Assembly (NCBI GenBank): GCA_000310025.1
Contig: FN648672.1
Location: 1-64,000 of the forward strand
Direction of reading: 5' to 3'
Length of the DNA: 64,000 bases
Source: Ectocarpus siliculosus
Lineage: Eukaryota; Sar; Phaeophyceae; Ectocarpales; Ectocarpaceae
The position numbers and the translations under genes were made by a program. Below, piece by piece: positions 43,842-59,200 of the stretch. The notes under the pieces are model-generated. The model was not told where the DNA came from. It saw nothing but the letters and a program-made list of their open reading frames with translations, and did not search any database. The stretch's first letter is position 1; each line of letters starts with the position of its first letter.

Positions 43842-44215
43842 AGACCAGGAGCAAGGCTATCCTTCGTAGATGGTTCTGGTAGTTTCCACGAGGGTGGGCC
43901 CTGGGCATCGAGGCCCGAGCGACGAAGTAAGCATACACAATCAACGGCGAAGCATCAATGCCACGAGGCAGGTCCTCACACCCAGCGATTGAGGCGAACT
44001 GTGACGCACAGAGAGGAAGCAACTTCTCCTATCGACCGTCAACGCGTGTCGATGGGGGGCCTTACCCAAAACTAAAGGGAAGTTGTGTCAAGCCAAGACT
44101 TGTATTACGCGAACTCGACCGACCCACTCACTTTTGAAATTTCACGCAACACCAAATACCGCGCCTCCACGAACGCTCTACGTGCTGACATTCATTCGAG
44201 TTGATTCTCAGGGAA
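43842..44215. repeat. Dispersed segment P, copy 4
   Basis: This is the longest match to copy 1 (10975-11270), including gctgacattcattcg at its right end. It directly abuts the right-hand satellite, mirroring the order monomer-P seen at 13260-10975. Confidence 0.75.
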
Positions 44216-44229
44216 AGGGACGTGGTTGT

Positions 44230-47200
44230 GCTATGCGTATGTTTTCACGCCTCCGTATTCGACACCTTTGGTGAAAAGTGTTGTTAAAGCATTCGTCCCT
44301 CTAAAGGGGTTTCGCCTGCAAAAATATTTCATTCTAGAGCGCAGGAGTCTTTTCCTATTGTGGGTCACTTTCTCGGGGCTAGCCTGTCTGTCCGACGGGT
44401 AGAGTGGACATAATATGCATGCGAAATATGGCGGGATTGAACGGGTGGGCATCAGGACGAGAACTTTGGTACCCCCATGTTCAGCCATCCCACCAACAAG
44501 AATCTGCGCGTAACAGCATTTTCTGACATGGGGGAACACATCAAGTCCGTACTGTATTCACAGGAGCTACAGTAGCTGCTTTGGATTTGTTCTCGTGTGG
44601 GGTCGATCATATCCCGTGGACGTGCCAATCACAGTGCCCGTTGTAACGCCAACGTAGAGTCATCCCCATAGCCACATGGGACAAGGGAAGCATGAAAGAA
44701 CGGATACAATTTGAGAGTCATGCATACTTGAAATATCGCATCGCGTGTGAGAACACACTGCCACGCGCTGTTGGTGCGTAGGTAACGGCAATTCTTAGCG
44801 AACAATAGGCTGCGACGTTTAGAGGGTCAAGGGCGCTATACTCGAATCCCTGAATGACTATCTCTGAGAGCAATGGGCGAACAACCTGTCAAAGCGGATT
44901 CTCATGGGTTCAACAGTCGGCGTCCGTGTTTTCGAGCGAGGCGAATCCTTCATCGTCAAGCATACACGGTGCTACGCGAAGGAGCAAAAGGTTACGGAAG
45001 GAGAGAATCGCCCCCAGGGCAGCTTGCTAATGGCGAGCGGCAGGCACCGAAATTCAAGGCGATGCGTGCCGAAGGCAACACGCACGGTTGTCCTACGTAG
45101 TTCTCGGCTGTGACATTTGTGACTCGAGGGCGCAGCATTCATTCCCAATGGACGGTCACTATTTGGGGGCTGGCGTGTCCAAGAGGTAGGAGTGGACCGA
45201 GTATGAATCGAGAAGGGCAGGACCAAATGGGTGAGCATCAGGCGAGAAATGTCGTACTCGCAATGATGGTAATCCCCACGAACAAGAAGGTGCGTGAGCA
45301 GCAGTATCTACATGTGAGAGAAGAAAACGTCTAGTCCATACGGAATCATCACATACTAAACAGAGCGCCTTCGGAGATCGCTGCTCGATATACCTGGTGT
45401 GGGGTCGGTCGTGTCTCCTGAAAGTGCCGGTCACAGCACCAGTTGCAACGCCGGGGTAGAGTCATTCCCACCACCACAAGGAAGAAATGCAGGGTGGAAC
45501 GAACGGATACAACTTCAGAGCCATGCAAATTTGGAGTGTGTGTGTCAACACCAACAATTGAAACTGATACGCAAGAGGATTCGGTTGCCACGGCAGCCAG
45601 AAAGTATTGGGCTGCCACGTTTGTAGCGCAAGCGCGCGTTACTCAATCCCGAACAACTTGCCAATGTGCAAAACAATTGTAAAACGGGGTAGTGATGGAA
45701 TACATCGTAGGCGTTAGCGTTTTCAAGCAAGCAAAATCCTTCATTGTCAAGCATGCACGGTGCTACGCTGAAGAAATTTGAGGTACGGAACAGGCGGCGC
45801 AAGCACACCTCGTCACCAGCGATTCCAAGCGCGCTTGACTCTCCCGTGACTCGCAGACAACAGAAACTTAATGCGATGCCTGACGCAATGCAACGAACAC
45901 GCGTATTCTACATAGTTCTCGGCTACAAGCGTTTGTCATTCTAGGGCGCAGGATTCACATGTCAATACTTGAGGGCTGGCCTGCCCAAGGGGTGAGAGAG
46001 GAACGAATAGGCACAGGGAACGACAAAATTGAACAGGTGAGCATCAGGCAAGAAATGTGTTGGTTCCCGCAAGTACAGTCATCCCATGAACAAGACTGCG
46101 AGTGAACATCAGTATCCACATGTCGGAGAAGCAGACATCAAGTCCATGCTGGAATATCGCAACACAACAAATAGCTACCGTAGCTGCCTTTCAACAAACA
46201 TACTCGCGATGTACCTGGTGTGGGCGGGATCGTGAGAACTGGAAGTGCCGGTTGCAACGCCGAGGTAGAGTCATCCAGATCCCCACATGGGACAAGGACA
46301 GGATGATCGAACGGATACAATTTCAGACCCATACAAACTCGGAATATCGTATCACCGTGTGTTAACGGGTACGCAAGGTGGCCTCGTTGCCACGGCACTC
46401 AGCACATATTCGGCTTGCGGCCGTCTAGCAGCGCAAGGGCGCTACACTCAATCACCGCGTAACTATATCGGAGGGCAATTGGCGAACGAATTGCGAAAGG
46501 GGGTTGAACAGTCGGCGTTCGTGTTTTCGAGCAAGGCGAATCCTTCATCGTCAAGGATACACGGTGCTACGCGGGAGAGCAAAGAATCAGAAAGGGGAGA
46601 ATCACCACAAAGGCAGCTCGCCACCCGTGCTTCCAAGCGCGCTTGACACTCCTACTGACTCGCAGACTACAGAAACTCAGTACGATGCGTGGTACAAGGC
46701 AACAAACACGTTCATCCTACATAGTTTTCGGCTGCAAGCGTTTGTCATTCTAGGTGGCAGGGTTCACACGTCACTGTTTGAGGGCTGGCCTGTCCAAGGG
46801 GTGAGGGAGGAAGGAATAGGGATCGGAAACGGCAGGACCAAATGGGCGAGCATCAGGCGAGAGATGTGGTGGTACCCGCAAGTACAGTCATCCCACGAAC
46901 AAGACTGTGAGTGAGGAGCAGTATCCACAAGTCGAACAGGACGGATCAAGGTCATGTTGGAAAATCACAACACAACTGAGACCTACAGTAGCTACCTTCC
47001 AACATCCCCCGATATACCTGGAATGGGCGGGATCGTGAGACCTGGAAGTGCCGGTTGCAACGCCGAGGTAGAGTCATCCACATTCCCACATGGGACAAAG
47101 TCAGCATGAACGAACGGAAAAATTTCAGCCCCATGCAAAGTCGGAATATCGCATCGCCGTGTGTGTCAACTCGTACGCAAGGTGGACTCATTGCCACGGA

Positions 47201-50200
47201 ACTCAGCACATATTCGGGTGCGACCGTCTAGCAGGTCAAGGGCGCTATGCTCAAATCCCTGAACAACTATATCGGAGGGCAATTGGCGATTGAACTGCGA
47301 AATGGGGTGATGGTGGGTTGCACAGTCGGCGTTCGTGAATTCGAGAAAGCCGAATCCTTCATCGTCAAGTATACACGGTGCTACGTGGCAGAACACAGCG
47401 GTACGGAAAGGGAGAATCAACAAAAACGTCAGCTCGCCACCCGTGCTTCCAAGCGCGTTTCACTCCCTCGGTCACAGGCAGCCTTCAGAAACTCAGTGTG
47501 ATGCGTGGCACAAGGCATTAAATACATATATCGTACGTAGTTCTCGGCTGCGAGCGTTTGTCATTCTAGGGCGCAGGATTCATTCCCTGTTGGCTATTGA
47601 GTGTCACTGTTTGAGGGCTGGCCTGTCCAAGGGGTAACGGAGGAAGGAATAGGGATCGGAAACGACAGGACCAAATGGGTGAGCATCAGGCGAGAAATGT
47701 GGTGGTACCCGCAGGTACAGTCATCCCACGAACAAGACTGTGAGTGAGCAGCAGTATCCACATGTCGGAGAGTAACGCATCAAGTTCATGCTGAAGTATC
47801 ACAACATAACAAAGAGCGACAGTAGCTACGTTTAAACATACTCCCAACATACCTGGAATGGGCGGGATCGTGAGACCTGGAAGTGCCGGTTGCAACGCCG
47901 AGGTAGAGTCATCCAGACCCCCACATGGGACAAGGGCAAGATGATCGAACGAAAAAATTTCAGACCCATGCAAAGTCGGAATATCGCATCGCCTTATGTG
48001 TTACGACATACCAATCGAAACCGGTACGAAAGTGTTTCGGTTGCCACAGCATCGAAAAATATTCGGCCGCGGCCGTCTAGCAGTGAACGGGCGCTATACT
48101 CAAATCCGTGAACAGCTACTATTTACCTGAGAGCAATGGGTGAACGAGTGGGAAAAGGGGTATATAGGTAAGTTGAACAGTCGGCGTTCGTGTTTTCGAG
48201 CAAGGCGAATCCTTCATCGTCAAGCATACACGGCGCTTCGTGGCAGTACACAGAGGTACGAAAAGGACAAATCGCCACAAAGGCAGCTCCCCACCCCTGT
48301 TTCCAAGCGCGCTTGACTGTCCTGATGACTCGCAGACTGCAGAACCTCAGTGCAATGCGTGCCGACAGGCAACGGACACATATATTCTACGTAGTTCTCG
48401 GCTGCAAGCGTTTGTCATTCTAGGGCGCAGGATTCACATGCCAATATTTGAGGGCTGGCCTGCCCAAGGGGTGAGAGAGGAATGAATAGGCACAGGGAAC
48501 GACAGAATTGAACAGGTGAGCATCAGGCAAGGAATGTGTTGGTTCCCGCAAGTACAGTCATCCCATGAACAAGACTGCGAGTGAACATCAGTATCCACAT
48601 GATGTCGGAGAAGCAAGACATCAAGTCCATGCTGGAATATCACAACACAACAAATAGCTACCGTAGCTGCCTTTCAACAAACATACTCGCGATGTACCTG
48701 GTGTGGGCGGGATCGTGAGAACTGGAAGTGCCGGTTGCAACGCCGAGGTAGAGTCATCCAGATCCCCACATGGGACAAGGACAGGATGATCGAACGGATA
48801 CAATTTCAGACCCATACAAACTCGGAATATCGTATCACCGTGTGTGTTAACTGGTACGCAAGGTGGTCTCGTTGCCACGGCACTCAGCACATATTCGGCT
48901 GCGGCCGTCTAGCAGCGCAAGGGCGCTATGCTCAATCACCGCGTAACTATATCGGAGGGCAATTGGCGAACGAATTGCGAAAGGGGGTTGAACAGTCGGG
49001 GTTCGTGTTTTCGAGCAAGGCGAATCCTTCATCGGCAAGGATACATGGTGCTACGTGGAAGTACACAAAGGTACGAGAAGGACAAATCGCCACAACGGCG
49101 GCTCCCCACCCCTGTTTCCAAGCGCGCTTGACTGTCCTGATAAATCGGTGACTACAGAACCTCAGTGCATTGCGTGCCGAAAGGCAACGGACACATTTAT
49201 TCCATGTAGTTCTCGGCTGTGACGTTGGTCATTCGAGGGCGCAGCGTTCATTCCCAATGGACGGTCACTATTTGGGGGCTGGCGTGTCCAAGAGGTAGGA
49301 GTGGACCGAGTATGAATCGAGAAGGGCAGGACCAAATGGGTGAGCATCAGGCGAGAAATGTCGAACTCGCAATGATGGTAATCCCCACGAACAAGAAGGT
49401 GCGTGAGCAGCGGTATCTACATGTGAGAGAAGAAAACGTCTAGTCCATACGGAATCATCACATACTAAACAGAGCGCCTTCGGAGATCGCTGCTCGATAT
49501 ACCTGGTGGGGGGTCGGTCGTGCCTCCTGAAAGTGCCGGTCACAGCACCAGTTGCAACGCCGGGGTAGAGTCATTCCCACCACCACAAGGAAGAAAAGCA
49601 GGGTGGAACGAACGGATACAACTTCAGCGCCATCCAAATTTGGAGTGTGTGCGTCAACACCAACAATTGAAACTGATACGCAAGAGGATTCGGTTGCCAC
49701 GGCAGCCAGAAAGTATTGGGCTGCCACGTTTGTAGCGCAAGCGCGCGTGACTCAATCCCGAACAACTTGCCAATGTGCAAAACAATTGTAAAACGGGGTA
49801 GTGATGGAATACATCGTAGGCGTTAGCGTTTTCAAGCAAGCAAAATCCTTCATTGTCAAGCATGCACGGTGCTACGCTGAACAAATTTAAGGTACGGAAC
49901 AGGCGGCGCAAGCACACCTCGTCACCAGCGATTCCAAGCGCGCTTGACTCTCCCGTGACTCGCAGACTGTATAGAGATTTAATGCGATGCCCGACGCAAT
50001 GCAACAAACAAGCGCATTCTACATAGTTCTCGGCTGCAAGCGTTTGTCATTCTAGGGCGCAGGATTCACATGCCAATATTTGAGGGCTGGCCTGCCCAAG
50101 GGGTGAGAGAGGAATGAATAGGCACAGGGAACGACAGAATTGAACAGGTGAGCATCAGGCAAGAAATGTGTTGGTTCCCGCAAGTACAGTCATCCCATGA

Positions 50201-53200
50201 ACAAGACTGCGAGTGAACATCAGTATCCACATGATGTCGGAGAAGCAGACATCAAGTCCATGCTGGAATATCACAACACAACAATTAGCTACCGTAGCTG
50301 CCTTTCAACAAACATACTCGCGATGTACCTGGTGTGGGCGGGATCGTGAGAACTGGAAGTGCCGGTTGCAACGCCGAGGTAGAGTCATCCAGATCCCCAC
50401 ATGGGACAAGGACAGGATGATGGAACGGATACAATTTCAGACCCATACAAACTCGGAATATCGTATTACCGTGTGTGTTAACTGGTACGCAAGGTGGTCT
50501 CGTTGCCACGGCACTCAGCACATATTCGGCTGCGGCCGTCTAGCAGCGCAAGGGCGCTATGCTCAATCACCGCGTAACTATATCGGAGGGCAATTGGCGA
50601 ACGAATTGCGAAAGGGGGTTGAACAGTCGGCGTTCGTGTTTTCGAGCAAGGCGAATCCTTCATCGGCAAGGATACACGGTGCTACGTGGAAGTACACAGA
50701 GGTACGAGAAGGACAAATCGCCACAACGGCGGCTCCCCACCCCTGTTTTCAAGCGCGCTTGACTGTCCTGATGAATCGGAGACTACAGAACCTCAGTGCA
50801 TTGCGTGCCGAAAGGCAACGGACACATTTATTCCATGTAGTTCTCGGCTGTGACGTTGGTCATTCGAGGGCGCAGCGTTCGTTCCCAATGGACGGTCACT
50901 ATTTGGGGGCTGGCGTGTCCAAGGGGTCGGAGTGGACCGAGTATGAATCGAGAAGGGCAGGACCAAATGGGTGAGCATCAGGCGAGAAATGTCGAAATCG
51001 CAATGATGGTAATCCCCACGAACAAGAAGGTGCGTGAGCAGCGGTATCTACATGTGAGAGAAGAAAACGTCTAGTCCATACGGAATCATCACATACTAAA
51101 CAGAGCGCCTTCGGAGATCGCTGCTCGATATACCTGGTGGGGGGTCGGTCGTGCCTCCTGAAAGTGCCGGTCACAGCACCAGTTGCAACGCCGGGGTAGA
51201 GTCATTCCCACCACCACAAGGAAGAAAAGCAGGGTGGAACGAACGGATACAACTTCAGCGCCATCCAAATTTGGAGTGTGTGCGTCAACACCAACAATTG
51301 AAACTGATACGCAAGAGGATTCGGTTGCCACGGCAGCCAGAAAGTATTGGGCTGCCACGTTTGTAGCGCAAGCGCGCGTTACTCAATCCCGAACAACTTG
51401 CCAATGTGCAAAACAATTGTAAAACGGGGTAGTGATGGAATACATCGTAGGCGTTAGCGTTTTCAAGCAAGCAAAATCCTTCATTGTCAAGCATGCACGG
51501 TGCTACGCTGAACAAATTTAAGGTACGGAACAGGCGGCGCAAGCACACCTCGTCACCAGCGATTCCAAGCGCGCTTGACTCTCCCGTGACTCGCAGACTG
51601 TATAGAGATTTAATGCGATGCCCGACGCAATGCAACAAACAAGCGCATTCTACATAGTTCTCGGCTGCAAGCGTTTGTCATTCTAGGGCGCAGGATTCAC
51701 ATGCCAATATTTGAGGGCTGGCCTGCCCAAGGGGTGAGAGAGGAATGAATAGGCACAGGGAACGACAGAATTGAACAGGTGAGCATCAGGCAAGAAATGT
51801 GTTGGTTCCCGCAAGTACAGTCATCCCATGAACAAGACTGCGAGTGAACATCAGTATCCACATGATGTCGGAGAAGCAGACATCAAGTCCATGCTGGAAT
51901 ATCACAACACAACAAATAGCTACCGTAGCTGCCTTTCAACAAACATACTCGCGATGTACCTGGTGTGGGCGGGATCGTGAGAACTGGAAGTGCCGGTTGC
52001 AACGCCGAGGTAGAGTCATCCAGATCCCCACATGGGACAAGGACAGGATGATCGAACGGATACAATTTCAGACCCATACAAACTCGGAATATCGTATCAC
52101 CGTGTGTGTTAACTGGTACGCAAGGTGGTCTCGTTGCCACGGCACTCAGCACATATTCGGCTGCGGCCGTCTAGCAGCGCGAGGGCGCTATGATCAATCA
52201 CCGCGTAACTATATCGGAGGGCAATTGGCGAACGAATTGCGAAAGGGGGTTGAACAGTCGGGGTTCGTGTTTTCGAGCAAGGCGAATCCTTCATCGTCAA
52301 GGATACACGGTGCTACGCGGGAGAGCAAAAAATCAGGAAGGGGAGAATCACCACAAAGGCAGCTCGCCACCCGTGCTTCCAAGCGCGCTCGACACTCCTA
52401 CTGACTCGCAGACTGCAGAAACTCAGTACGATGCGTGGCACAAGGCAACAAACACGTTCATCCTACATAGTTCTCGGCTTTGACGTTGGTCATTCTAGGT
52501 CGCAGGGTTTACACGCCACTGTTTGAGGGCTGGCCTGTCCAAGGGGTCAGGGAGGAAGGAATAGGGATCGGAAACGGCAGGACCAAATGGGCGAGCATCA
52601 GGCGAGAAATGTGGTGGTACCGGCAAGTACAGTCATCCCACGAACAAGACTGTGAGTGAGCAGCAGTATTCACATGTCGGAGAGTAACGCATCAAGTTCA
52701 TGCTGGAATATCACAACACAACAACGAGCGACAGTAGCTACGTTCTAACATCCCCCGATATACCTGGAATGGGCGGGATCGTGAGACCTGGAAGTGCCGG
52801 TTGCAACGCCGAGGTAGAGTCATCCAGATCCCCACATGGGACAAGGTCAGGATGATCGAACGGATTAATTTCAGACCCATGCAAAGTCGGAATATAGCAT
52901 CGCCTTGTGTGTTACGACATACCAATCGAAACCGGTACGAAAGTGTTTCGGTTGCCACAGCATCGAAAAATATTCGGCTGCGACGTCTAGCAGTGAACGG
53001 GCGCTATACTCGAATCCCTAAACAGCTACTATTTACCTCAGAGCAATGGGTGAACGATTGGGAAAAGGGGTTTAAAGGTAGGTTGAACAGTCGGCGTTCG
53101 TGTTTTCGAGCAAGGCGAATCCTTCATCGGCAAGCATACACGGTGCTACTTTGCAGTAAAAAGAGGTACGAAAAGGACAAATCGCCACCAAAGGCAGCTC

Positions 53201-56200
53201 CCCACCCCTGTTTCCAAGCGCGCTTGACTGTCCTGATGACTCCCACACTGCAGAACCTCAGTGCAATGCGTGCCGAAAGGCAACGGACACATTTATTCTA
53301 TGTAGTTCTCGGCTGTGACGTTGGTCATTCGAGGGCGCAGCGTTCATTCCCAATGGACGGTCACTATTTGGGGGCTGGCGTGTCCAAGGGGTCGGAGTGG
53401 ACCGAGTATGAATCGAGAAGGGCAGGACCAAATGGGTGAGCATCAGGCGAGAAATGTCGAACTCGCAATGATGGTAATCCCCACGAACAAGAAGGTGCGT
53501 AAGCAGCGGTATCTACATGTGAGAGAAGAAAACGTCTAGTCCATACGGAATCATCACATACTAAACAGAGCGCCTTCGGAGATCGCTGCTCGATATACCT
53601 GGTGTGGGGTCGGTCGTGTCTCCTGAAAGTGCCGGTCACAGCACCAGTTCCAACGCCGGGGTAGAGTCATTCCCACCACCACAAGGAAGAAAAGCAGGGT
53701 GGAACGAACGGATACAACTTCAGCGCCATGCAAATTTGGAGTGTGTGTGTCAACACCAACAATTGAAACTGATACGCAAGAGGATTCGGTTGCCACGGCA
53801 GCCAGAAAGTATTGGGCTGCCACGTTTGTAGCGCAAGCGCGCGTGACTCAATGCCGAACAACTTGCCAATTTGCGAAACAATTGTAAAACGGGGTAGTGA
53901 TGGAATACATCGTAGGCGTTAGCGTTTTCAAGCAAGCAAAATCCTTCATTGTCAAGCATGCACGGTGCTACGCTGAACAAATTTGAGGTACGGAACAGGC
54001 GGCGCAAGCACACCTCGTCACCAGCGATTCCAAGCGCGCTTGACTCTCCCGTGACTCGCAGACTGTATAGAGATTTAATGCGATGCCCGACGCAATGCAA
54101 CAAACAAGCGCATTCTACATAGTTCTCGGCTGCAAGCGTTTGTCATTCTAGGGCGCAGGATTCACATGCCAATATTTGAGGGCTGGCCTGCCCAAGGGGT
54201 GAGAGAGGAATGAATAGGCACAGGGAACGACAGAATTGAACAGGTGAGCATCAGGCAAGAAATGTGTTGGTTCCCGCAAGTACAGTCATCCCATGAACAA
54301 GACTGCGAGTGAACATCAGTATCCACATGATGTCGGAGAAGCAGACATCAAGTCCATGCTGGAATATCACAACACAACAAATAGCTACCGTAGCTGCCTT
54401 TCAACAAACATACTCGCGATGTACCTGGTGTGGGCGGGATCGTGAGAACTGGAAGTGCCGGTTGCAACGCCGAGGTAGAGTCATCCAGATCCCCACATGG
54501 GACAAGGACAAGATGATCGAACGGATACAATTTCAGACCCATACAAACTCGGAATATCGTATCACCGTGTGTGTTAACTGGTACGCAAGGTGGTCTCGTT
54601 GCCACGGTACTCAGCACATATTCGGCTGCGGCCGTCTAGCAGCGCAAGGGCGCTATGCTCAATCACCGCGTAACTATATCGGAGGGCAATTGGCGAACGA
54701 ATTGCGAAAGGGGGTTGAACAGTAGGCGTTCGTGTTTTCGAGCAAGGCGAATCCTTCATCGTCAAGGATACACGGTGCTACGCGGGAGAGCAAAGAATAA
54801 CGAAAGGGGAGAATCACCACAAAGGCAGCTCGCCACCCGTGCTTCCAAGCGCGCTTGACACTCCTACTGACTCGCAGACTACAGAAACTCAGTACGATGC
54901 GTGGCACAAGGCAACAAACACATCCATCCTACATAGTTCTCGGCTTTGACGTTGGTCATTCTAGGTCGCAGGGTTTACACGCCACTGTTTGAGGGCTGGC
55001 CTGTCCAAGGGGTGAGGGAGGAAGGAATAGGGATCGGGAACGGCAGGACCAAATGGGCGAGCATCAGGCGAGAAATGTGGTGGTACCGGCAAGTACAGTC
55101 ATCCCACGAACAAGACTGTGAGTGAGGAGCATTATCCACAAGTCGAACAGGACGGATCAAGGTCATGTTGGAACATCACAACACAACTGAGACCTACAGT
55201 AGCTACCTTCCAACATCCCCCGATATACCTGGAATGGGCGGGATCGTGAGACCTGGAAGTGCCGGTTGCAACGCCGAGGTAGAGTCATCCACATCCCCAC
55301 ATGGGACAAGGACAGGATGATCGAACGGATACAATTTCAGACCCATGCAAAGTCGGAATATCGCATCGCCGTGTGTGTCAACTCTTACGCAAGGTGGACT
55401 CATTGCCACGGAACTCAGCACATATTCGGGTGCGACCGTCTAGCAGCTCAAGGGCGCTATACTCAAATCCCTGAACAACTATATCGGAGGGCAATTGGCG
55501 ATTGAACTGCGAAATGGGGGTGATGGTGGGTTGCACAGTCGGCGTTCGTGAATTCGAGAACGGCGCATCCTTCATCGTCAAGTATATACGGTGCTACGTG
55601 GCAGAACACAGAGGTACGGAAAGGCAGAATCAACAAAACGTCAGCTCGCCACCCGTGCTTCCAAGCGCGCTTCACTCCCCCGGTCACAGGCAGCTTTCAG
55701 AAACTCAGTGTGATGCGTGGCACAAGGCATTAAACACATACACCGTACGTGGTTCTCGGCTGCAAGCGTTTGTCATTCTAGGGCGCAGGATTCATTCCCT
55801 GTTGACTATTGAGTGTCACTGTTTGAGGGCTAGCCTGTCCAAGGGGTCAGGGAGGAAGGAATAGGGATCGGAAATGGCAGGACCAAATGGGCGAGCATCA
55901 GGCGAGAAATGTGGTGGTACCCGCAGGTACAGTCATCCCACGAACAGGACTGTGAGTGAGCAGCAGTATTCACATGTCGGAGAGTAACGCATCAAGTTCA
56001 TGCTGGAATATCACAACACAACAAAGAGCGACAGTAGCTACGTTTAAACATACTCCCGACATACCTGGAATGGGCGGGATCGTGAGACCTGGAAGTGCCG
56101 GTTGCAACGCCGAGGTAGAGTCATCCAGATCCCCACATGGGACAAGGACAGGATGATCGAACGGATCAATTTCAGACCCATGCAAAGTCGGAATATCGCA

Positions 56201-59200
56201 TCGCCTTGTGTGTTACGACATACCAATCGAAACCGGTACGAAAGTGTTTCGGTTGCCACAGAATCGAAAAATATTCGGCTGCGACGTCTAGCAGTGCACG
56301 GGCGCTAAACTCGAATCACTGAAAAGCTACTATTTATCTGAGAGTAATGGGTGAACGATTGGGAAAAGGGGTTTAAAGGTAGGTTGAACAGTCGGCGTTC
56401 GTGTTTTCGAGCAAGGCGAATCCTTCATCGGCAAGCATACACGGTGCTACGTGGCAGTACACAGAGGTACGAAAAGGACAAATCGCCACAAAGGCAGCTC
56501 CCCACCCCTGTTTCCAAGCGCGCTTGACTGTCCTGATGACTCTCAGACCGCAGAACCTCAGGGCAATGCGTGCCGAAAGGCAACGGACACATTTATTCTA
56601 CGTAGTTCTCGGCTGTGACGTTGGTCATTCGAGGGCGCAGCGTTCATTCCCAATGGACGGTCACTATTTGGGGGGTGGCGCGTCCAAGGGGTCGGAATGA
56701 ACCGAGTATAAATCGAGAAGGGCAGGACCAAATGGGTGAGCATCAGGCGAGAAATGTCGTACTCGCAATGATGGTAATCCCCACGAACAAGAAGGTGCGT
56801 GAGCAGCAGTATCTACATGTGAGAGAAGAAAACGTCTAGTCCATACGGAATCATCACATACTGAACAGAGCGCCTTCGGAGATCGCTGCTCGATATACCT
56901 GGTGTGGGGTCGGTCGTGTCTCCTGAAAGTGCCGGTCACAGCACCAGTTGCAACGCCGGGGTAGAGTCATTCCCACCACCACAAGGAAGAATAGCAGGGT
57001 GGAACGAACGGATACAACTTCAGCGCCATGCAAATTTGGAGTGTGTGTGTCAACACCAACAATTGAAACTGATACGCAAGAGGATTCGGTTGCCACGGCA
57101 GCCAGAAAGTATTGGGCTGCCACGTTTGTAGCGCAAGCGCGCGTTACTCAATCCCGAACAACTTGCCAATGTGCAAAACAATTGTAAAACGGGGTAGTGA
57201 TGGAATACATCGTAGGCGTTAGCGTTTTCAAGCAAGCAAAATCCTTCATTGTCAAGCATGCACGGTGCTACGCTGAAGAAATTTGAGGTACGGAACAGGC
57301 GGCGCAAGCACACCTCGTCACCAGCAATTCCAAGCGCGCTTGACTCTCCCGTGACTCGCAGACTTAAGAGATTTAATGCGATGCCTGACGCAATGCAACA
57401 AACAAGCGCATTCTACATAGTTCTCGGCTGCAAGCGTTTGTCATTCTAGGGCGCAGGATTCACATGTCAATATTTGAGGGCTGGCCTGCCCAAGGGGTGA
57501 GAGAGGAATGAATAGGCACAGGGAATGGCAGAATTCAACAGGTGAGCATCAGCCGAGACTTACGGTGGTACCCACAAGTACAGTCATCCCACGAACAAGA
57601 CTGTGGGTGAACAGCAGTATCCACATGTCGGAGAAGCAAGACATCAAGTCCATGCTGGAATATCACCACACAACAAATAGCTACCGTAGCTGCCTTTCAA
57701 CAATGTACTCGCGATGTACCTGGTGTGGGCGGGATCGTGAGAACTGGAAGTGCCGGTTGGAACGCCGTGGTAGGGTCATCCAGATCCCCACATGGGATAT
57801 GGACAGGATGATCGAACGGATACAATTTCAGACCCATACAAACTCGGAATATCGTGTCACCGTGTGTTAACTGGTACGCAAGGTGGTCTCGTTGCCACGG
57901 CACTCAGCACATATTCGGCTGCGGCCGTCTAGCAGCGCAAGGGCGCTATGCTCAATCACCGCGTAACTATATCGGAGGGCAATTGGCGAACGAATTGCGA
58001 AAGGGGGTTGAACAGTCGGCGTTCGTGTTTTCGAGCAAGGCGAATCCTTCATCGGCAAGGATACATGGTGCTACGTGGAAGTACACAGAGGTACGAGAAG
58101 GACAAATCGCCACAACGGCGGCTCCCCACCCCTGTTTCCAAGCGCGCTTGACTGTCCTGATGAATCGGTGACTACAGAACCTCAGTGCATTGCGTGCCGA
58201 AAGGCAACGGACACATTTATTCCATGTAGTTCTCGGCTGTGACGTTGGTCATTCGAGGGCGCAGCGTTCATTCCCAATGGACGGTCACTATTTGGGGGCT
58301 GGCGTGTCCAAGGGGTCGGAGTGGACCGAGTATGAATCGAGAAGGGCAGGACCAAATGGGTGAGCATCAGGCGAGAAATGTCGAACTCGCAATGATGGTA
58401 ATCCCCACGAACAAGAAGGTGCGTGAGCAGCGGTATCTACATGTGAGAGAAGAAAACGTCTAGTCCATACGGAATCATCACATACTAAACAGAGCGCCTT
58501 CGGAGATCGCTGCTCGATATACCTGGTGGGGGGTCGGTCGTGCCTCCTGAAAGTGCCGGTCACAGCACCAGTTCCAACGCCGGGGTAGAGTCATTCCCAC
58601 CACCACAAGGAAGAATAGCAGGGTGGAACGAATGGATACAACTTCAGCGCCATCCAAATTTGGAGTGTGTGCGTCAACACCAACAATTGAAACTGATACG
58701 CAAGAGGATTCGGTTGCCACGGCAGCCAGAAAGTATTGGGCTGCCACGTTTGTAGCGCAAGCGCGCGTTACTCAATCCCGAACAACTTGCCAATGTGCAA
58801 AACAATTGTAAAACGGGGTAGTGATGGAATACATCGTAGGCGTTAGCGATTTCAAGCAAGCAAAATACTTCATTCTCAAGCGTGCACGGTGCTACGCTGA
58901 AGAAATTTGAGGTACGGAACAGGCGGCGCAAGCACACCTCGTCACCAGCGATTCCAAGCGCGCTTGACTCTCCCGTGACTCGCAGACTGAATAGATTTAA
59001 AATGCGATGCCAGACGCAATGCAACAAACAAGCGCATTCTACATAGTTCTCGGCTGCAAGCGTTTGTCATTCTAGGGCGCAGGATTCACATGTCAATATT
59101 TGAGGGCTGGCCTGCCCAAGGGGTGAGAGAGGAATGAATAGGCACAGGGAATGGCAGAATTCAACAGGTGAGCATCAGCCGAGACTTACGGTGGTACCCA

